Assembly: GCA_965220985.1 (NCBI GenBank)
Contig: OZ244854.1
Coordinates: 1,550,001-1,614,000 of the forward strand
Source of the DNA: JAPPHA01 sp965220985
GTDB taxonomy: Bacteria > Pseudomonadota > Alphaproteobacteria > Rhodobacterales > Rhodobacteraceae
DNA length: 64,000 bases
Reading direction: 5' to 3'
Below, in pieces: positions 1 to 8,701 of this stretch. Made by a program: the position numbers and the translations under genes. Numbering within the stretch: position 1 is the first letter of the stretch; each line of letters opens with the position of its first letter. The notes below the pieces were generated by a model. It saw nothing but the letters and a program-made list of their open reading frames with translations. It had not been told where the DNA came from and made no database searches.

Positions 1-422
1 CTATGGTGGAGTCCGCCAGTCCTTTGGACCTCGCATGCGCTGCAAATTTTGCTGCCCACGACGCGAATCTCTTGTCTGATATGCTTCCGAAACGACTCAT
101 TTGGCCTTGCCGGTCTTGCTCTCGCATCGAGTCGCTGCAGCACGACCAGGGCGCGACTCGTCCGCCATTATCGAGGCGGTTCCCCGAATTGCAATTGCGT
201 ATCCCCGCAAGCCGCCCGGTATTCTGATTGGCGATCTCCCCATGACCGAATAGGCCAAAGGGACTCTGGCCTGGGCGTGTCGTCGGGGTTGCCAGAGTCC
301 TCTCGATTGACGAACACCTCGGTGTCATGCAATCGATTGACACGCCTTCCGGGGCGTCGGGTTTCTGGAATCACCGCGAGAAAGAAGTTGATTGTCACAC
401 CAATGGCCGAAGCCGATCACCC
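1..422. other. Left-edge region without a supported gene
   Basis: Short open frames occur on both strands, but none has a recognisable motif, a convincing ribosome-binding site or alpha-proteobacterial protein character. The stretch may hold the promoter of the following cytochrome gene or the tail of something outside the window. Confidence 0.4.
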
Positions 423-863
423 ATGAGGAAAGTGCATCGCAAGTCTGCGTCATGCTTCGTGCTGTGCTTGCTCCTGACAATGGCCGGCACTGCTTCACTT
501 TGGCGCGTGGATGCGAATGAAGCGCCGGCAGTGCAGGTTTCACAAGAGCAGATCGCGCGCGGAAAAAAAGTCTTTCGGGCATGTACTCTTTGCCACTCGA
601 CCAAGAAGGGCGCACGGCACAAGCTCGGTCCAAATCTATACGGAATCGTCAATGCTCCCGTGGCATCGGTGCCGGGATTCAAGGCCTATTCGGATGCGCT
701 CGCGGGCATCGGTGGCACTTGGACACCCGAACGTCTCTCGGCCTATCTCGCATCGCCAAGTGACGAAGTCCCCGGAACGACAATGGTTTATGTCGGCATT
801 CGGGATCTCGATGATCTCGCGGCGGTGATCGGGTATCTCGCGAGCCTTGATGACGGCAAGTGA
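423..863 (+). CDS. Small exported class I cytochrome c
   Basis: Predicted 146-residue periplasmic electron carrier. After a basic start (MRKVHRK) there is a hydrophobic segment (about residues 10-30) that looks like a signal peptide or anchor. A single haem-binding motif CTLCH follows, then the GPNLYGIVN stretch typical of the cytochrome c2/c-550 fold and a distal methionine (TTMVYVG) positioned as the sixth haem ligand. The size fits the c2 class. The frame is open further upstream to about 327, but the ATG at 423 directly precedes the signal-like segment and is preferred. It has no operon partner: the next gene starts about 90 bases downstream and is unrelated. The electron partner cannot be told from context. 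Confidence 0.85.
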   Translation: MRKVHRKSASCFVLCLLLTMAGTASLWRVDANEAPAVQVSQEQIARGKKVFRACTLCHSTKKGARHKLGPNLYGIVNAPVASVPGFKAYSDALAGIGGTWTPERLSAYLASPSDEVPGTTMVYVGIRDLDDLAAVIGYLASLDDGK

Positions 864-953
864 GCCGGCCTTTTCAAGGAGGCAGGTTGCTGCGGCAATT
901 TCGGCAGATTGGGCATTGCATTGAAGTCACATGAAAACGTTGATCCGAAGGAC

Positions 954-1673
954 ATGATCGGCACTGACAAGTCGGTGATTTATTGTTTGGAACGTTCAAG
1001 CAACGATGATGTTTTTTCGCTCAGAGGCTTGACCGGGCGTTATCCGAGAGGAGCGGGCATGCCTTGGCCCCCTCCCAGATTGCCAAGCGATGATTGCCCT
1101 CCAGGCGTGTTCAGTCTCGATATGGAACCCATTCTGGACTGGATGGAACACCTCGATGAAGTCGTGATCAAATTCAAGAAGGGCGTATCGCATGTATTGC
1201 CTGATCGGCTGAATTTCGACAGATACACCATCGTCAGTGACCGGTGTCGCGAGTTGTTCGAACGGATCGATCCCGATGGCGGGCACATCTACATTCCTGC
1301 CTCACTGTTGACAGTAGAACAGAAGCCTGTTGACGGCGAATGGTTCTACATGTGGTGCGGGCGGTCATTTTATGCAGACGACAATGAACACACGGCTGGA
1401 ATCATTGAAGACGCCATGACGCATGGAATTCACTACAAGAGAAATTTGGCCACTCTTGATCGGTGCGAGTATTTTAAGGAAATGCCGTTGTGGACAATAG
1501 CCGGGTCTCCTGGTCCCCGTTACATGTCAAGCGCCACTTTCGCGCAGGTGAAGCAATCAGATCTCACCGGGTTCTGGGAGTACACGATGCCCCAATTGTC
1601 ATATTGGTGCGACGAGAACGCCCGGATGGATCAGATGCTCACGCCCCCGAACGTTACGCACATCTGGTTCTGA
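954..1673 (+). CDS. Imm11-like (DUF1629-type) protein
   Basis: 239-residue soluble protein with no signal peptide or membrane segment. The central part (RCRELFERIDPDGGHIYIPA) and the aromatic-rich C-terminal half with WCGRSFYADD resemble the Imm11/DUF1629 family, in which members are mostly immunity proteins of contact-dependent or polymorphic toxin systems. This is pattern recognition from memory, not an alignment. The ATG at 954 was chosen over an upstream in-frame TTG at 909. No toxin or secretion gene is nearby, so it would be an orphan immunity gene or a member of the family with another role. Both flanks are long non-coding stretches, which suits an acquired cassette. Confidence 0.5.
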   Translation: MIGTDKSVIYCLERSSNDDVFSLRGLTGRYPRGAGMPWPPPRLPSDDCPPGVFSLDMEPILDWMEHLDEVVIKFKKGVSHVLPDRLNFDRYTIVSDRCRELFERIDPDGGHIYIPASLLTVEQKPVDGEWFYMWCGRSFYADDNEHTAGIIEDAMTHGIHYKRNLATLDRCEYFKEMPLWTIAGSPGPRYMSSATFAQVKQSDLTGFWEYTMPQLSYWCDENARMDQMLTPPNVTHIWF

Positions 1674-2115
1674 GGATTCTTCGGCACCCCAAACCAAAAG
1701 AAATTTCGACGTCCGTGCGACCGGCTTGCCTGGGCCAAATGGAAGACTCGGACAAGATGGGAATTCAGGCGGGTGCCTGATTGGACAGACAATCTGCGCA
1801 CAATGCCAAGCTCTCGTTGCTGATCTCAGCACTTCCAGTGGCGAAAACCAGCCGATCGTTCTGCATCGGCCGCTGCAACTCCCCCGCGTTCTTGCTGTTC
1901 TACCCACTATCTTGAACTGCCAAATCAATCAGGAGTCGGCCCTCGCGTGCTGGACGGTTGATGCCGCGCAACCGTGACATCGAGACCGTTTGACAGCAGC
2001 GCGTGCCAGCCAGACGAGAGCGCGTGACGGGGAGAGTGCCGGCGGCACTGCTGCGACTGTTGTCAACCCTGCGGGCGGATAGTATGGCCCTTCGGTCCCA
2101 ACAGTTGATACGAGA
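1674..2115. other. Intergenic region, nothing recognised
   Basis: About 440 bases between the Imm11-like gene and dapE. Short frames on both strands lack motifs and starts with good ribosome-binding sites. No tRNA cloverleaf or strong hairpin was seen. It probably contains the dapE promoter. Confidence 0.4.
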
Positions 2116-3267
2116 ATGCCGATGAATTTTGATCCCGTTGCACTGACCGCCGAGCTCGTTCGTTGCCCGTCGGTCACCCCCGACGAGGCCGGAACCCTCG
2201 ACATTATTGAGCGCGACCTGTCATCGGCAGGCTTCGTTTGCACACGCATCGACGTGAATGACGTGTCAAATCTGTTCTGCCGCTGGGGGAATGCCGAGAC
2301 CGGCAAGACGATCGGCTTCAACGGTCATGTCGATGTCGTCCCGCCAGGCGGCGATTCACTTTGGACGGTTCCGCCCTTCGGCGGCGAAATTCGCGAAGGG
2401 CGGCTCTGGGGGCGCGGGGCCACCGACATGAAATCAGGCGTCGCGGCCTTTGTCGCAGCCGCCATCGATGTCGCATCAACACGTCCTGCCAAGGGATCGA
2501 TCGCGATCACGATTACCAGTGACGAAGAAGGCACGGCCAAGGACGGCACCAAGGCCATCCTCTCGTGGATGGATGAGCACGGGGAGCGGATGGACCATTG
2601 TCTTGTTGGCGAACCGACCTGCGTTGAACGATTTGGCGAACAGATGAAGATCGGTCGGCGGGGATCGATGACGGTTCGGTTCACGGCGACGGGCGTTCAG
2701 GGCCATTCGGCCTATCCGGATCGCGCTCTCAACCCGGTTCCCGCGATTGCAGCGCTGGCAGCGGAACTCGCCAGCAAGCCGCTCGACGAGGGGACAGAAC
2801 ACTTCGAGCCGTCGACACTCGCCCTGACCACGATCGATACCGGCAATCCCGCCGCCAATGTCATACCGGCCGTTTGCAAGGCAGTGGTCAACATCCGCTT
2901 CAATGACTCGCACACGCCCGACAGCCTGACCCGGCTGATGCAAAACCATGCGGCACGAGTGTCCGAGGAAACCGGCGTCGACATCGACGTTACCTTCGAC
3001 GAATCCTTGACTGACTGGTTCGTGACCCCGCCGGGCGAGTTTTCCGAGCTCGTTGCTTCTGCCGTCGAGCAGGAGACCGGTCTGCGGCCCGCATTGTCAA
3101 CATCCGGCGGGACCTCGGATGCCCGCTTCATCAAGAACCATTGCCCTGTGGTCGAGTTCGGGCTGTGCGGAAAGACCATGCACCAGGCGGACGAAAACGC
3201 GGAAATCGACGAGATCCATGCCCTCAAGGCCGTCTACAAGAGGATTCTTGTCGACTACCTTGCATGA
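2116..3267 (+). CDS. dapE: Succinyl-diaminopimelate desuccinylase
   Basis: 383-residue M20-family metallohydrolase that removes succinate from N-succinyl-LL-diaminopimelate in lysine and peptidoglycan-precursor synthesis in the cytoplasm. The binuclear zinc site is visible in order: NGHVDVVPPG (His, Asp), GRGATDMKSG (bridging Asp), the catalytic DEEGTAKDG, a GEPT loop, the dimerisation-lid VQGHSAYPD motif, and the C-terminal GGTSDARF and KTMHQADE segments carrying the last ligand. Length is normal for DapE. A second in-frame ATG lies two codons downstream. Its stop overlaps the start of the next gene by four bases (ATGA), so the two are probably translationally coupled. Confidence 0.95.
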   Translation: MPMNFDPVALTAELVRCPSVTPDEAGTLDIIERDLSSAGFVCTRIDVNDVSNLFCRWGNAETGKTIGFNGHVDVVPPGGDSLWTVPPFGGEIREGRLWGRGATDMKSGVAAFVAAAIDVASTRPAKGSIAITITSDEEGTAKDGTKAILSWMDEHGERMDHCLVGEPTCVERFGEQMKIGRRGSMTVRFTATGVQGHSAYPDRALNPVPAIAALAAELASKPLDEGTEHFEPSTLALTTIDTGNPAANVIPAVCKAVVNIRFNDSHTPDSLTRLMQNHAARVSEETGVDIDVTFDESLTDWFVTPPGEFSELVASAVEQETGLRPALSTSGGTSDARFIKNHCPVVEFGLCGKTMHQADENAEIDEIHALKAVYKRILVDYLA

Positions 3268-3926
3268 CGCGACACCTCGTCATCATGGCAAAACTGCCGC
3301 GGTGCGGTCGGGTCAAGACGCGCCTCGGACGGGACATCGGAATGGTCGGCGCCGTTTGGTGGTACCGGCATCAACTGCGTCGGCTGCAACGCCGCTTGGG
3401 AAGCGACCGGCGATGGAAGACCGTTCTTTCCGTCAGCCCCGACACGGCGGCACGTCGATCGGCTTGCTGGTCGGAGGGTCTGACACTCTGGCCGCAAGGC
3501 GGTGGAGACCTTGGTGCACGGCTGGAGCGGGTTTTCCGAACGGCGCCAACCGGGCCCGTGCTGGTGATCGGCGCGGACATTCCCGATGTCGCGCCGCACC
3601 ACGTGGAACGGGGCTTTCGATCTCTCGCCCGCCACGACGCCATCCTGGGACCGTCTATGGACGGTGGATACTGGGCAATCGGACTGCGCCGCTCGCGGGC
3701 AATTCCCAAAGGATTGTTCGCAGGCGTCAGGTGGTCGACGCCTGACGCTTTCGAAGACACCCGCAGCGCTCTGACGATGCGTCTGGCTTGCGAAAATATC
3801 GGAGTGATCGACTCGCTTTGCGACGTGGACACTGCCGCCGACCTCCAGCGCCACAGCGACGCAAGTGCGAAACGCAACAGGTTGGCTGGGACGCCGCGGC
3901 AACGAGGAGATCGAGGCACGGCCTGA
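3264..3926 (+). CDS. DUF2064 / TIGR04282-type glycosyltransferase-like protein
   Basis: 220-residue protein of the nucleotidyl/glycosyl-transferase-like DUF2064 family, whose TIGR04282 branch is annotated as arsenosugar-biosynthesis glycosyltransferase. The N-terminus (MAKLPRCGRVKTRLGRDIG) has the KTRL nucleotide-binding signature, GADIPDVAPHH is the metal-binding GxD loop, and GPSMDGGYWAIGL is the family's most conserved block. The start overlaps the dapE stop (ATGA), which fixes the start and suggests cotranscription. The arginine-rich tail after residue 200 is poorly conserved. No arsenic genes are present, so the specific substrate is unknown. Confidence 0.8.
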   Translation: MTRHLVIMAKLPRCGRVKTRLGRDIGMVGAVWWYRHQLRRLQRRLGSDRRWKTVLSVSPDTAARRSACWSEGLTLWPQGGGDLGARLERVFRTAPTGPVLVIGADIPDVAPHHVERGFRSLARHDAILGPSMDGGYWAIGLRRSRAIPKGLFAGVRWSTPDAFEDTRSALTMRLACENIGVIDSLCDVDTAADLQRHSDASAKRNRLAGTPRQRGDRGTA

Positions 3927-4086
3927 ATGGATCGACCGACGTCAATGCAGGGCGGCAGCAATGCTTGTCCCAGATGGAGTTGGAACCCGTTGCCGGTCCG
4001 GGTATTGTTTCATCGATGCGTGCGGGTTATTCCCCCGACGAACCGGACCTAGCGGGCCGGTTGAACACGAAGCAAGGAGACGCTCA

Positions 4087-5097
4087 ATGAATTCAATTGC
4101 CAAAATTGTGGGCGCAACATTCGCCGCCGCGGTGTTGGCCAGTGCCACAGTTGCACAAAGTCCGACCTATTTCCGAATTGGAACAGGCGGCGCAGGCGGA
4201 ACGTACTTTCCGATCGGCGGCACCATCGCCAACGGAATCTCTGCGCCTCCCGGTGCACGACCCTGCGACAAGGGCGGTCAGTGCGGCGTCCCTGGCCTCA
4301 TCGCCATCGCCATGTCGACCACAGCCTCCGTTTTCAACAACGCAGCCGTTCAGAACGGTGAGCTCGATGCAGGACTTGCTGCCGCTGACGTGACACGGTC
4401 CATGTATCTTGGTTCCGGCAAGTTCGAAGGCAAGCCACACCCCAAACTGCGCATCATTGCTAACCTTTACCCAGAAGATCTGCATCTGGTGCTCCCCAAG
4501 GGCGCGTCGATCAATGATCTCGGTGATCTCGCCAACAAGCGGGTTGGCATCGCGCAGGCAGGCTCCGGCACCCAGGTGGCCGTGCTCCAGATGCTCGAAG
4601 CATGGGGCGTCACCCGTGACAACATGGAAGAGGCCGAACTGAACAACTCGCAAAGCGCGGAACGTCTCGCCGATGGACAGCTCGATGCGTATTTCTACGC
4701 AGCAGGCTGGCCCGTGGCGGCGATGGTGCAGCTCGCATCGACCAGGGGCATGGAACTGCACTCCTTCTCCGAGGAAGATGTCCAGAAAATCAACGACATC
4801 ATTCCGGCTTACATTCCTTCGCAGATCCCCGCAGGCGTCTACGAAGGCGTGGATTACGACGTTCGGACACCAGCGGTCAGCGCTCTTCTGGTCGTGTCCT
4901 CGGATCTCGACGAAGAACTGGTGCACGGCATCACGGCCGCTCTTTGGAATTCGAACACCCGGAAACTGCTCGACAACGGGCATGCGAAAGGCAAGCTGAT
5001 CACGGCCGAGACCGCACTCGACGGCATCGCGACGCTTGGCGTTCCACTGCATCCGGGGGCCGAGCGCTTCTACCGCGAACAAGGCATGATGCAGTAA
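4087..5097 (+). CDS. TAXI-family TRAP transporter substrate-binding protein
   Basis: 336-residue periplasmic receptor for a tripartite ATP-independent importer. It starts with a clear signal peptide ending near VAQS, followed by FRIGTGGAGGTYFPIGG, the hallmark N-terminal block of the TAXI (TAX solute receptor) family. Further family features are the LVLPKGASI and ANKRVGIAQAGSGT segments and the PAYIPSQIPAGVY region. A CDKGGQC cysteine pair occurs near residue 60. The ATG is preceded by AAGGAG with a 7-base spacing; the frame is open upstream but the signal peptide fixes this start. The fused permease lies 85 bases downstream, beyond a strong hairpin. TAXI ligands are often glutamate or other carboxylates, but the ligand here cannot be read. 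Confidence 0.92.
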   Translation: MNSIAKIVGATFAAAVLASATVAQSPTYFRIGTGGAGGTYFPIGGTIANGISAPPGARPCDKGGQCGVPGLIAIAMSTTASVFNNAAVQNGELDAGLAAADVTRSMYLGSGKFEGKPHPKLRIIANLYPEDLHLVLPKGASINDLGDLANKRVGIAQAGSGTQVAVLQMLEAWGVTRDNMEEAELNNSQSAERLADGQLDAYFYAAGWPVAAMVQLASTRGMELHSFSEEDVQKINDIIPAYIPSQIPAGVYEGVDYDVRTPAVSALLVVSSDLDEELVHGITAALWNSNTRKLLDNGHAKGKLITAETALDGIATLGVPLHPGAERFYREQGMMQ

Positions 5098-5124
5098 GCT
5101 GACGCCTTGATGCAATCTGACAAC

Positions 5125-5159
5125 GCGACCCGGCAGCAATAATCAGGCTGTCGGGTCGC
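5125..5159 (+). terminator. Intercistronic hairpin after TAXI binding-protein gene
   Basis: A 13-bp stem (one G-U pair) formed by GCGACCCGGCAGC and GCTGTCGGGTCGC with a 9-base loop. It starts 27 bases after the binding-protein stop and ends just before the permease. There is no T run, so it is more likely a 3'-end stabiliser or partial attenuator that favours binding protein over permease than a full terminator. Confidence 0.55.
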
Positions 5160-5182
5160 AATGAATCTGCCCCACAACTGAC

Positions 5183-7393
5183 ATGGCAGGGCCTGGGCGA
5201 GACGACGTCGAGCTGAACGCTGAGCAGCTTGAGGCGATCGAGCGCAAGTTCGACGAGGGCCTTGCGACCCGTGAAGTCGGCGATCTGGTCCACAAGCTCG
5301 TCCGGGGGGTCGCGCTCGCATTCGCGGCCTATCATTACTACACCGCCGGCTTCGGTCTTCCGACCGACCACTGGCACATGGGGTGGCATCTCGCTGGCCT
5401 CTTCATCCTGATCTACGCACTCTTTCCGATCATTCGCACAACCGGCCTGATGACGCTCCGCGGCGGCTGGCTCCGGGTCGGCAACATCCCGATCTACGAT
5501 CTCGTTCTCATGGTTCTTGGTGTCTCGTCGGCGCTGTACCTTGGCGTGGCATGGCACGGCATCCCGGCCTTGGGCATCGAGGAACAGTCGTTCAGGATGG
5601 GCAATCCCAACAGCTACGACGTCGTTTTTTCCGTCATCATCATCGTTCTGGTTCTGGACATCGCGAGGCGGACGCTCGGTTGGGTCTTGCCGCTCATCAT
5701 CTGCGTCTTCATTTCCTACGCGCTGCTGGGACCGTGGTTTCCCGGCCTGCTTCAGCATCCGGGCGTTCGGTTCAACACCTTCGTGTCGTCGATGTACTTC
5801 CCGCAGGAGGGAATCTACGGCGTCACCTTGTGGGTGGTTTCCACCATCGTCTTTCACTTCGTGCTCTTCGGGGTGATCGCCCAGCGCACGGGGCTTGGCC
5901 GGCTGTTCATCGACAATGCAACCATCATTGCCGGGCGCTACACGGGCGGCCCGGCGAAGGTGTCGGTCGTCTCCTCGGCGTTCTTCGGAACGATCTCGGG
6001 TTCGTCGGTCGCCAACACGGTCTCGACCGGCGCCCTGACGATCCCCAACATGAAACGCCTCGGTTACCCCGGACGTTTCGCCGGCGGTGTCGAGGCTGCG
6101 GCTTCGGCGGGCGGGCAAATCACGCCGCCGATCATGGGCGCCGCAGCGTTCATCATGGCCGAGTTTCTCCAGGTTCCCTACACGACCATCGTGATCGCGG
6201 CCATCTTTCCCGCCCTGCTTCACTACGTGGGGGTCTTCGCGGTCGTCCATCTGATGGCACGAAAGCTCGACCTGAAGGGGTTGAAAAAGGAAGCTCTTCC
6301 CCGCCTCCGCGAGGTCTGGTCGGACGGGTGGGCGAACGTGGTTCCGCTGGTTGGCCTGTTGTGGGTGCTTTTCTCGGGCTACACGCCATTCATGTCGGCG
6401 TTCTGCGGGATTTCCCTCGCGATCATCGCCGGCATGGCCCGATACCGGCACCCGCTGACGCTGGTCTATCCGGCAGCTTTCATCGGTTTTGTCCTGTGGA
6501 AGGTATCCGGCGGCGGCTTCGACTGGACCATGGCAGCCTTGCTGATCACCGGCTCCGCGCTCGCTGCCTTCAACCCGCAAAGGCGGGTCGAATTTGGCGA
6601 AATGACGGAGACTTTCGCGGTCGGCGTCAAGTACGCGCTGGCCGTTGGCGCAGCTGCGGCTGCAGTCGGCATCGTGGTTGGGGTCATCAACACCACCGGG
6701 ATCGGGTTCCGCATCGGCTTCATGGTCACCCAAGGGGCGGCGGCGCTCGCGTCCGACATCGGCGGTTTCTTGACCATTGGCGGGCTTGCGTTAGTCGACA
6801 TCGCCGATCTTCAGCTGTTGCTGTCGCTGCTGTTCATTGCCGTTGCCTGCATTCTCATGGGAGCTGGCATCCCGACGACGGCGTTGTACATCATGTTGGT
6901 TTCGGTGGCGCAACCGTCGCTCGCACAGCTCGGCATCCCGCCGATCGCGAGCCACATGTTCGTGCTGTACTACGGCGTGGTTTCCGAGATCACGCCACCG
7001 GTCTGCACGTCGGCCTATGCGGCATCGGCAATCGCCGGCTCGAATCCCTTCAAGACCGGGCTGTCGGCATTCTCGCTCGGTCTGGGCAAGGTGGTTGCCC
7101 CCATGGCCTTCGTCTATTCGCCTGTTCTGCTGTTCGTCTCTTCGACCGGCTTCGATCTGTGGGAATTCACCTATACGGGACTGAGCTGCATTCTCGGGGT
7201 CGGCGCCCTTTCGGTTGCGGTGGTCGGCTATCTGTTCACCCACCTGAACGGTGTCTCAAGATTCCTCATGGCGCTGTCCGGACTGGTGTTCATCGCGCCG
7301 TCGCTTCAGGCCGACCTGTTTGCTTTGGCGCTCGCGGCTCCCGTCCTGATCATGCAGTTCATGCACCGAAGATCGGAAAGCAGCCTCGTCTGA
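5183..7393 (+). CDS. TRAP transporter fused permease (DctQM-type, TAXI partner)
   Basis: 736-residue inner-membrane protein with roughly 16 or more hydrophobic segments, in which the small DctQ-like and large DctM-like subunits are fused, as is usual for TAXI systems. Family blocks visible include GRYTGGPAKVSVVSSAFFG, GTISGSSVANTVSTGA and EAAASAGGQITPPIMGAAAF in the first M-half, and GAGIPTTALYIM plus SEITPPVC in the second. The N-terminal 60 residues are cytosolic and charged. It acts with the upstream periplasmic receptor in sodium- or proton-driven uptake. The ATG at 5183 lacks a strong ribosome-binding site, and a slightly different start is possible. Confidence 0.95.
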   Translation: MAGPGRDDVELNAEQLEAIERKFDEGLATREVGDLVHKLVRGVALAFAAYHYYTAGFGLPTDHWHMGWHLAGLFILIYALFPIIRTTGLMTLRGGWLRVGNIPIYDLVLMVLGVSSALYLGVAWHGIPALGIEEQSFRMGNPNSYDVVFSVIIIVLVLDIARRTLGWVLPLIICVFISYALLGPWFPGLLQHPGVRFNTFVSSMYFPQEGIYGVTLWVVSTIVFHFVLFGVIAQRTGLGRLFIDNATIIAGRYTGGPAKVSVVSSAFFGTISGSSVANTVSTGALTIPNMKRLGYPGRFAGGVEAAASAGGQITPPIMGAAAFIMAEFLQVPYTTIVIAAIFPALLHYVGVFAVVHLMARKLDLKGLKKEALPRLREVWSDGWANVVPLVGLLWVLFSGYTPFMSAFCGISLAIIAGMARYRHPLTLVYPAAFIGFVLWKVSGGGFDWTMAALLITGSALAAFNPQRRVEFGEMTETFAVGVKYALAVGAAAAAVGIVVGVINTTGIGFRIGFMVTQGAAALASDIGGFLTIGGLALVDIADLQLLLSLLFIAVACILMGAGIPTTALYIMLVSVAQPSLAQLGIPPIASHMFVLYYGVVSEITPPVCTSAYAASAIAGSNPFKTGLSAFSLGLGKVVAPMAFVYSPVLLFVSSTGFDLWEFTYTGLSCILGVGALSVAVVGYLFTHLNGVSRFLMALSGLVFIAPSLQADLFALALAAPVLIMQFMHRRSESSLV

Positions 7394-7538
7394 AACGATC
7401 TAGTGACCGATTGACTCCCAAGACCGCCGGTAAAGTGGGACGGGCAGATCGTTCGCAACGGCATTGTGGCGCGTCGAGACGGATGCACTGCACGCGGGAA
7501 GACCAGAGCCTATCGCCAAAGGGGGCGTAAACAAGCCG

Positions 7539-8543
7539 ATGAATGACGAAAACCATCCCCGCGTGAAGCTTCTCAGCTGCGAAACACCCATCGATCGCTT
7601 GAGCAATCTCTCGCGCGATCTCGGCGTCAATCTCTTCATCAAGCGCGATGATCTCGCAGGCGCGCCATTCGGGGGCAACAAGTCGAGACAGCTCGAGTAT
7701 TACCTTGGAGCGGCACAGGCGGAGGGCGCTGACACCATCCTCATCACGGGTGCCGTCCAGTCGAATTTCGTTCGAACGGCAGCGGGAGCGGCACGCGCGC
7801 TCGGGATGAAACCGGTCGTGCAGCTCGAGGATCGGGTTCCGGGCATGAACGAGACGTATCATGCGTCGGGCAACGTTCTCCTCCTTCGCATCCTTGGCGC
7901 CGAGATCATTCGCTTCGCAAGTGGCGAAGACGAAGAGGGAGCCGATGCGGCCCTGCGGTCCCACGCCTCGAAGCTGAAGGAGCGCGGATGCCGCCCTTAC
8001 GTGATTCCGCTTTCTCCAGGCAATCCGCCGATCGGGGCCCTTGGGTACATGCGTGCTGCGCGGGAAATCGTCAGCGGGCCGCCCGACTTCGATTTCGTCA
8101 TCGTTGCATCGGGAAGCGGGGTCACACACGCGGGGCTTGTGGCGGGAATGCGCGACGCCGGTTCAAACGCGCGCGTGATCGGAAGCTGCGTTCGCCGGCC
8201 CGCACCGGATCAGCACGAGCGACTCCGTTCCGTTCTCGACCGTCTGGCCGGCCTGACGCCGTCTCGGGACTGGCATTCGCCGAACATGCCCATCGAACTC
8301 TGGGACGGGGCGTTGGCTCCCGGTTACGGCAAGATGGGTGCGGAGGTCATCACCGCGATGAGAATGCTGGCCCGCCGGGAAGGAGTATTGGTCGATCCAA
8401 CCTATACGGCCAAGGCCTTTGCCGCCATTCCTGCACTGGTTTCCGATGGAACGATTGCAAGCAACAGCAACGTGCTCTTCGTGCACACGGGCGGGTTGGC
8501 CGGGACCTTCGGTTACGTCGAAGAACTGGAATCGTTACTCTGA
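7539..8543 (+). CDS. PLP-dependent D-cysteine desulfhydrase / L-cysteate sulfo-lyase family enzyme
   Basis: 334-residue fold-type II PLP enzyme. IKRDDLAGAPFGGNKSRQLEY contains the Schiff-base lysine (NKSRQLEY) of the ACC deaminase / D-cysteine desulfhydrase family, TGAVQSNFVRTAAGAA is the substrate-carboxylate loop, and GSGVTHAG is the phosphate cradle. Members cleave small amino acids with a leaving group at C3, giving pyruvate, ammonia and sulfide, or sulfite in the case of cysteate lyase (CuyA). The location behind a TRAP importer, together with a TauD-like gene 10 kb away, makes cysteate or a similar sulfonate an option, but the sequence does not decide between the activities. The ATG at 7539 is preceded by AAAGGGGG. 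Confidence 0.8.
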   Translation: MNDENHPRVKLLSCETPIDRLSNLSRDLGVNLFIKRDDLAGAPFGGNKSRQLEYYLGAAQAEGADTILITGAVQSNFVRTAAGAARALGMKPVVQLEDRVPGMNETYHASGNVLLLRILGAEIIRFASGEDEEGADAALRSHASKLKERGCRPYVIPLSPGNPPIGALGYMRAAREIVSGPPDFDFVIVASGSGVTHAGLVAGMRDAGSNARVIGSCVRRPAPDQHERLRSVLDRLAGLTPSRDWHSPNMPIELWDGALAPGYGKMGAEVITAMRMLARREGVLVDPTYTAKAFAAIPALVSDGTIASNSNVLFVHTGGLAGTFGYVEELESLL

Positions 8544-8701
8544 TCGCATCTTCGGGCGCGGGTCGGGAGAACAGGTGATCGTGCTTGGGTTCCAAGAGAA
8601 TCAGGACAGGTCGATCCGCCCCGTCCTTGGTCGCTGAGGACCGTCCCCGCCGGCCTTTCGGTCAAATCCGCTCCGAAGATGCGGCTCTAGTCTGGTGAAT
8701 C

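Noticed and set aside
5000..6733. 577-codon minus-strand frame opposite the TRAP permease
   Set aside because: Charged, motif-less translation, mirror image of a clear membrane protein gene.
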